The notes under the pieces were generated by a model, which had not been told where the DNA came from, made no database searches, and saw nothing but the letters and a program-made list of their open reading frames with translations. Of a DNA stretch of 64,000 nt, positions 60,289 to 64,000 are shown one piece after another; position 1 is the first letter of the stretch; every line of letters starts with the position of its first letter. The translations under genes and the position numbers were made by a program. The stretch is from Pacificimonas sp036351775. Its GTDB lineage: Bacteria > Pseudomonadota > Alphaproteobacteria > Sphingomonadales > Sphingomonadaceae. The stretch lies in the NCBI GenBank assembly GCA_036351775.1, contig JAZBPX010000018.1, forward strand, positions 1 through 64,000, written 5' to 3'.

Positions 60289-61095
60289 TCAATCGCCAAG
60301 CGCGCGGAGAACTTCCCCGGCGATGGTTTCAGCCGCCTCGTCGATGACCGCGCGGGTGACATCCAGGCGTTCGACCAGCGCGGCGTCGGGGATCAGGCTG
60401 GCAGCCCGGCGGGTGGCATCGAGAAGACCCGACCTGGTGGCGATCATGGTCGCGGGGCGCGTGAGCCGGACCAGCTGCCGCTCCACATCATAGCTGAAGG
60501 CGGCGTGGAAACCGCCGTTCATCGCCTCGCCGTGGCGCAGCTGTTCGGTGAACATCTCGAGGCTGCGCGCCATGCCCTGGCTTTCCACGCGGCGCTCGAC
60601 ACCCCGCGCCCAGACCTCGCCGAGGCTGTTAAGATCGGGTGTGAAACCGGGTGCGCGGGCATTGGTCTCGAGCAGCCCCGCCCGGGTCGCGGCGTCAAAG
60701 GCGGGCGTGTCGCACAGGACAAGCTGGTTGATGCGCGCGGGGGCGGCGATGCCCATCTCCACCGCGACCAGGCCGCCGCTGTGAAATCCGAACAGGTCGA
60801 CCGGCGCGCCCGGGGACAGCATATCGGCGGCGGTCAGCATCGCGGCGGCATAGTCGGCGATGCTGGCATCGGCGCGGAACGGGTCCGACCCGCCATGACC
60901 GGGAAAGTCCGGCGCGATGACCCGGCGGCCCTTTGCCAGGTGCGGCATGATGGCGGTGAAGGCGAGGCCGCTGAACGGTGCCGGGTGAAGGCAGATCAGG
61001 TCGGGCTTCGCGGCGGCACCATGCCCGCGCTCGCCAATTGTTCTCAGGTGAATCTGGCCGAAGGGGCCGTCGATGTAGGATTTGCGGATGCTCAC
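60289..61095 (-). CDS. Alpha/beta-hydrolase, catalytic His not evident
   Basis: A 268-residue alpha/beta hydrolase started at GTG 61095, which overlaps the exporter stop as GTGA. It has IAPDFPGHGGSDPF and nucleophile elbow GFHSGG near residue 105, like the 52465 product. Near the C-terminus, where a GH-type His is expected after the Asp strand, it reads LVERLDVTRAVIDE without His. It may use another residue or be inactive. Last gene of the operon 63998-60289. Confidence 0.88.
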   Translation of the reverse strand: MSIRKSYIDGPFGQIHLRTIGERGHGAAAKPDLICLHPAPFSGLAFTAIMPHLAKGRRVIAPDFPGHGGSDPFRADASIADYAAAMLTAADMLSPGAPVDLFGFHSGGLVAVEMGIAAPARINQLVLCDTPAFDAATRAGLLETNARAPGFTPDLNSLGEVWARGVERRVESQGMARSLEMFTEQLRHGEAMNGGFHAAFSYDVERQLVRLTRPATMIATRSGLLDATRRAASLIPDAALVERLDVTRAVIDEAAETIAGEVLRALGD

Positions 61096-62162
61096 AGCAG
61101 CGTGGCGGCAATCAGGAACGCGGCGGCGAAGGAAACGAGGCTCGCGGCGGCGACGGGTGTCAGCGCGCGCCAGCCCGCCTCCAGCAAGAGGCCGAGGTTC
61201 GAGCGCATGGCGGTCGCGGTCACGGCGAGGAGGAGGAGAGCCTTTGAAACGGACAGCGCGGTGTCGGCCCAGTCGGCGGGGGCGGTGACGACGCTGTTCA
61301 CGGTCATGACGAGCAGGAAGCCGGTGATGAACCAAGGCATGGCGAGGCGGCGCCAGGGCGACTTTGCCTCGCTGCCCGGACCGCCGGGGCCGCCGATCCA
61401 CAGCACGGTCAGGGCGACGATGGGCGCGAGCATGGCCACGCGGGCGAGCTTCACGACGGTGGCGTCCGCTCCGGCCGCGTCGGAATAGCTGTAGGCACCG
61501 CCGATGGCCTGCGCGGCGTCATGGACCGACGCGCCGATCAGGAAGCCGGCCTGCGCGTCGGTGAAGCCGGCGATCTGTGCGAGGGCGGGGTACACGGACA
61601 TGGCGATGGCGCTGGCGAGCGCGACGCCGACAAGGGTGACGGAAAAGCGCGCCTGGTCCAGCCGGTCCCTCCCGATGACACCGTAAAGCGCGAGCGCTGC
61701 CGAGGCACCGCAAATGGCCGTGGCGCCGCCCGCGAGGATGCCTGCCTCGCGGCCCTCCCCCGCCCAGCGCGCGGCAAGGACGGCGGCGGCGAAGGCGGCG
61801 GCCATGACGGCGAACAGCCCGGCGAACGCGGTGATGCCGAGCGCGGCGACCTGGCCGAAGGTGACCTGCAGGCCGAGAAGGACGATACCGACGCGCAGGA
61901 AATGGCGCGAGGCGAAGTCGAGGCCGGGGGCGGTGGCCTCGACCTCCGACACGAAGCTGAGCGCGAGGCCGATGAGGAGGCCGAGGAGGATGATCGGGAA
62001 GCCGTAATGCTCCGCCAGCCACGCCGCCGCCAGCGCCGCCGTTCCGCACAGGACAAGGCCGGGCAGGTAGGCGGCGGGGCGCGGGCGCTGGGGCGGCGTG
62101 TCGGGCTCGTACAGCTCGGCGAACAGGTCGCCCGCGTAGAAGGCAGCCTGGGTTTTCTTCAC
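61092..62162 (-). CDS. YeiH/UPF0324 family putative exporter
   Basis: A 356-residue protein with about ten membrane helices. The family blocks GGATAICGASAALA near residue 147 and GASVHDAAQAIGG near 215 are clear. UPF0324 members are proposed sulfate or anion exporters induced in sulfonate-degrading or stress settings. Here it may export an anionic product of the pathway, but this is speculative. It overlaps the hydrolase gene and follows the MFS gene by 22 bp. Confidence 0.91.
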   Translation of the reverse strand: MKKTQAAFYAGDLFAELYEPDTPPQRPRPAAYLPGLVLCGTAALAAAWLAEHYGFPIILLGLLIGLALSFVSEVEATAPGLDFASRHFLRVGIVLLGLQVTFGQVAALGITAFAGLFAVMAAAFAAAVLAARWAGEGREAGILAGGATAICGASAALALYGVIGRDRLDQARFSVTLVGVALASAIAMSVYPALAQIAGFTDAQAGFLIGASVHDAAQAIGGAYSYSDAAGADATVVKLARVAMLAPIVALTVLWIGGPGGPGSEAKSPWRRLAMPWFITGFLLVMTVNSVVTAPADWADTALSVSKALLLLAVTATAMRSNLGLLLEAGWRALTPVAAASLVSFAAAFLIAATLL

Positions 62163-62184
62163 GGTGGCGCGCCCCTTATCCCCA

Positions 62185-63558
62185 TCATCCGGCCGCCTGC
62201 CCCAGCTTGCCGAGCTGTTCGCGGTAGAGGCGGCGCGTGGCGGGCATCATCAGGATGGGGACAATGGCGAAGATGATCGGCACGGCGGCAACGGCGTAGC
62301 GGAGATCGTTCTCCCCAAAGACCGAACTCGACAGCTCGCCGACGACGATGGGGCCGAGCGAGCCGAACCAGCTGATCGTGAGATAGTAGAGCGCGACGAT
62401 CTGGCCGCGCACCTGACCCGGCGTGATGACGAGGAGCGAGGTGACCCCGATGGCCGAGACGATGCCGATGCCGACCGTGTTGATGCAGAGGACCGCAAAG
62501 GCGAGCTCGGCGTTGGGCATGAACATCGGCAGGGCCCCCGTCGGCACCATGATAAAAAAGCCGATGTAGAGAAGGCGGAGCGCGGCGTCGGGCACGCCCT
62601 TCGACGTCCAGCGGTCCGAAATCGTGCCGACGATCATCATGTTGACCGGGCCGATGATCAGGAGCGCGATGCCGTTGACGGTGGCGTAGAGCTGCGGCGA
62701 CCAGCCCCAGGTGCGCTCAAAGGTCGGGGCGAGGAAGCCCTGGCTGTAGGCGATGGCCGTCATAGAGCAGATGACCATCAGGAAGCCGAAGTAGAGGACG
62801 CGGTTCTTCCAGATGTAGGCGAGCGCGTCCCTGAAACTGCTGCCGCCGATAACGTCGGCGGATGCCACCGTTACGCGGCGGACAGGTTCCCGAATGAACA
62901 GGAAAACGGCGGCAAACAATACGCCCGGCAGGCCGACGAGGACGAGCGTGAAGCGCCACGGCTCCAGCTCGCCGAACAGGGGCAGCGACTGCGCGCCGCT
63001 GGTCGCCGTCCAGGCTATGATGCCGGCGGACAGCAGTGACGCGACACCGGCACCGATGGGCAGGGCGCTCGAATAAAAGGCGATGGGTTTGCCGCGCTTT
63101 TCCGGCGGAAAGCTGTCGCCGATGATGGAGAAGGTGGCGGGGCTGAGGGTCGCCTCGCCGACGCCGACACCCATGCGCGCGACGAAGAGCTGGCCGTAGC
63201 TTTTCGCCATGCCGGTCGCGACGGTGGCGGCGGACCAGAAGGCGACGCCCGCCGCCACGATCCATGTCCGCCGTCCCCGGTCGATCAGCCAGCCCATGAA
63301 GATGCCGACAAAGCCGTAGACGATGGTGAAGGCGCTGAGCAGCCAGCCGATCTGGCGGTCGGACAGGTCGAACTCCGCCTTGATGGGCTCGATGAGCAGG
63401 CCGAGAATGTAACGGTCAATGAAGCTGAAGATATAGGCGACCGTCAGGAAAATGACGATGACCCAGCCGGTCGCGGCGGAGGGGTAGGGTTTGACCTCCG
63501 CGCTGGCGGCGACGGCGGCGGCTTCGGCCTCCGTCTGCGCGGCGCCCTCGGCGGTCAC
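62185..63558 (-). CDS. MFS transporter, spinster-like type
   Basis: A 457-residue 12-helix major facilitator of the spinster-like/aromatic-acid group. It has FSFIDRYILGLLIEPIKAEFDLSD near residue 43, GWLIDRGRRTWI for the MFS signature, and GVGVGEATLSPATFSIIGDSFPPEKRGK near 130, typical of this group. A substrate is not readable; organic acids or aromatic compounds are usual. It overlaps the VOC gene by 4 bp. Confidence 0.93.
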   Translation of the reverse strand: MTAEGAAQTEAEAAAVAASAEVKPYPSAATGWVIVIFLTVAYIFSFIDRYILGLLIEPIKAEFDLSDRQIGWLLSAFTIVYGFVGIFMGWLIDRGRRTWIVAAGVAFWSAATVATGMAKSYGQLFVARMGVGVGEATLSPATFSIIGDSFPPEKRGKPIAFYSSALPIGAGVASLLSAGIIAWTATSGAQSLPLFGELEPWRFTLVLVGLPGVLFAAVFLFIREPVRRVTVASADVIGGSSFRDALAYIWKNRVLYFGFLMVICSMTAIAYSQGFLAPTFERTWGWSPQLYATVNGIALLIIGPVNMMIVGTISDRWTSKGVPDAALRLLYIGFFIMVPTGALPMFMPNAELAFAVLCINTVGIGIVSAIGVTSLLVITPGQVRGQIVALYYLTISWFGSLGPIVVGELSSSVFGENDLRYAVAAVPIIFAIVPILMMPATRRLYREQLGKLGQAAG

Positions 63559-63998
63559 GAGCCGGTCTCCGCGTCCGGAATGAGATAGATGACCACCAGA
63601 TTATCATCGAAATCGACGATGCCGATCTCTCGCCCGATGCGGCCGTCGTGAGTTTCCAGAACCCCCTCCTCATAGACGGTCAGGCCGAGCTTGCGGGAGG
63701 CGGCCATGACGGCGTCGGGATCCTGCGTTTCAAGAACGATGGCGCCGCGGCGGGGATGCGGGACGGGTTTCAGGTCAATCCCGGCAATTTCCGACAGCGC
63801 CATGACGCGCGGCTGCCCGGGCAGCGACAGGATGGCGAAGCCAAGCTCCGCCCCGTCCGGAATCTCGAACACCGGGATCGAGTAGCTATCGGGGTTATGC
63901 CCCTTCCGGTAGGTGACTTCGAAGCCCAGCACGCCCTCGTAAAAGGTCAGCGCGCGGTCCAGATCCGCCACCACGAAATTGCCGCGCTGAAAGCGCAC
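63555..63998 (-). CDS. VOC-family (glyoxalase-like) protein, 5-prime end may lie outside window
   Basis: A protein of at least 147 residues with VVADLDRALTFYEGVLGFEVTYRKG at the start and a C-terminal EIGIVDFDDNLVVIYL. Only a GTG at 63998 marks a start inside the window, three bases from the edge, so a start beyond the window is possible. It probably is a metal-dependent lyase or isomerase, reaction unknown. First visible gene of the operon with the MFS, YeiH and hydrolase genes. Confidence 0.85.
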   Translation of the reverse strand: MRFQRGNFVVADLDRALTFYEGVLGFEVTYRKGHNPDSYSIPVFEIPDGAELGFAILSLPGQPRVMALSEIAGIDLKPVPHPRRGAIVLETQDPDAVMAASRKLGLTVYEEGVLETHDGRIGREIGIVDFDDNLVVIYLIPDAETGS

Positions 63999-64000
63999 CG

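Noticed and set aside
61096..61401. N-terminal extension of the alpha/beta-hydrolase at 60289
   Set aside because: It is antisense-frame reading of the exporter gene, Arg-rich and without homology; the GTGA overlap start is better.

Overview
The window is a dense, high-G+C (roughly two thirds GC by eye) bacterial chromosome segment with no rRNA, tRNA, phage, plasmid or transposase genes. Gene families and style point to an alphaproteobacterium, most likely of the Sphingomonadales: two TonB-dependent receptors, a class 2 PyrD, a SUF operon headed by an Rrf2 regulator, a DUF6356 gene, many 4-bp ATGA/GTGA stop-start overlaps, and several families of small intergenic palindromic repeats. This placement is inference from content; no marker gene is present.

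Region 1 (1-22,046) is mostly housekeeping: pyrD, a DUF885 lipoprotein, the suf iron-sulfur assembly operon (3,273-10,179), an Smr-domain protein, MltA, a secreted pair of amidohydrolases downstream of a POT peptide transporter, a BtuB-like TonB receptor, a nitroreductase, two secreted proteins of unknown function and a quinone oxidoreductase. The suf operon is unusual. It is bracketed by two inverted copies of a ~140-bp repeat. It carries an orphan Imm53-type immunity gene between two direct 101-bp repeats. It also contains a membrane protein of unknown role, and a dispersed repeat is translated within the N-terminus of SufS.

Region 2 (about 20,300-59,100) is a catabolic island of about 35 genes in several divergent operons. 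A HutC-type GntR regulator gene lies at 31,390-32,169. A palindrome, TTGTCCGGACAA, occurs in four divergent intergenic regions (20,355; 37,164; 40,834 plus a near copy at 40,852; 52,443) and is the probable operator. The gene set combines uptake (TonB receptor, MFS), C-N hydrolases (amidase, isochorismatase-type cysteine hydrolase, three PuuE/cyclic-imidase-like deacetylase-fold enzymes, a nitrilase homologue with altered active site), oxidation (FAD-linked oxidase, FAD amine oxidase, aldehyde dehydrogenase, SDR), CoA activation (PaaK-type ligase, three CaiB/BaiF transferases) and CoA-ester breakdown (acyl-CoA dehydrogenase, enoyl-CoA hydratase, MaoC hydratase, HpcH-type lyase, HMG-CoA-lyase-type enzyme, LeuC/LeuD-type hydro-lyase, two MmgE/PrpD proteins). 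My inference is a pathway that opens a nitrogen-containing, perhaps imide- or amide-bearing, compound and ends in branched C5-type dicarboxylates cleaved to central metabolites. I do not recognise the cluster as a described pathway and the substrate is unknown.

Region 3 (59,073-64,000) holds a 380-bp repeat array, a DUF6356 gene, an Lrp/AsnC regulator, and a minus-strand operon of a VOC protein, a spinster-type MFS carrier, a YeiH-type exporter and an alpha/beta hydrolase that seems to lack its usual histidine. The VOC gene may extend past the right edge.
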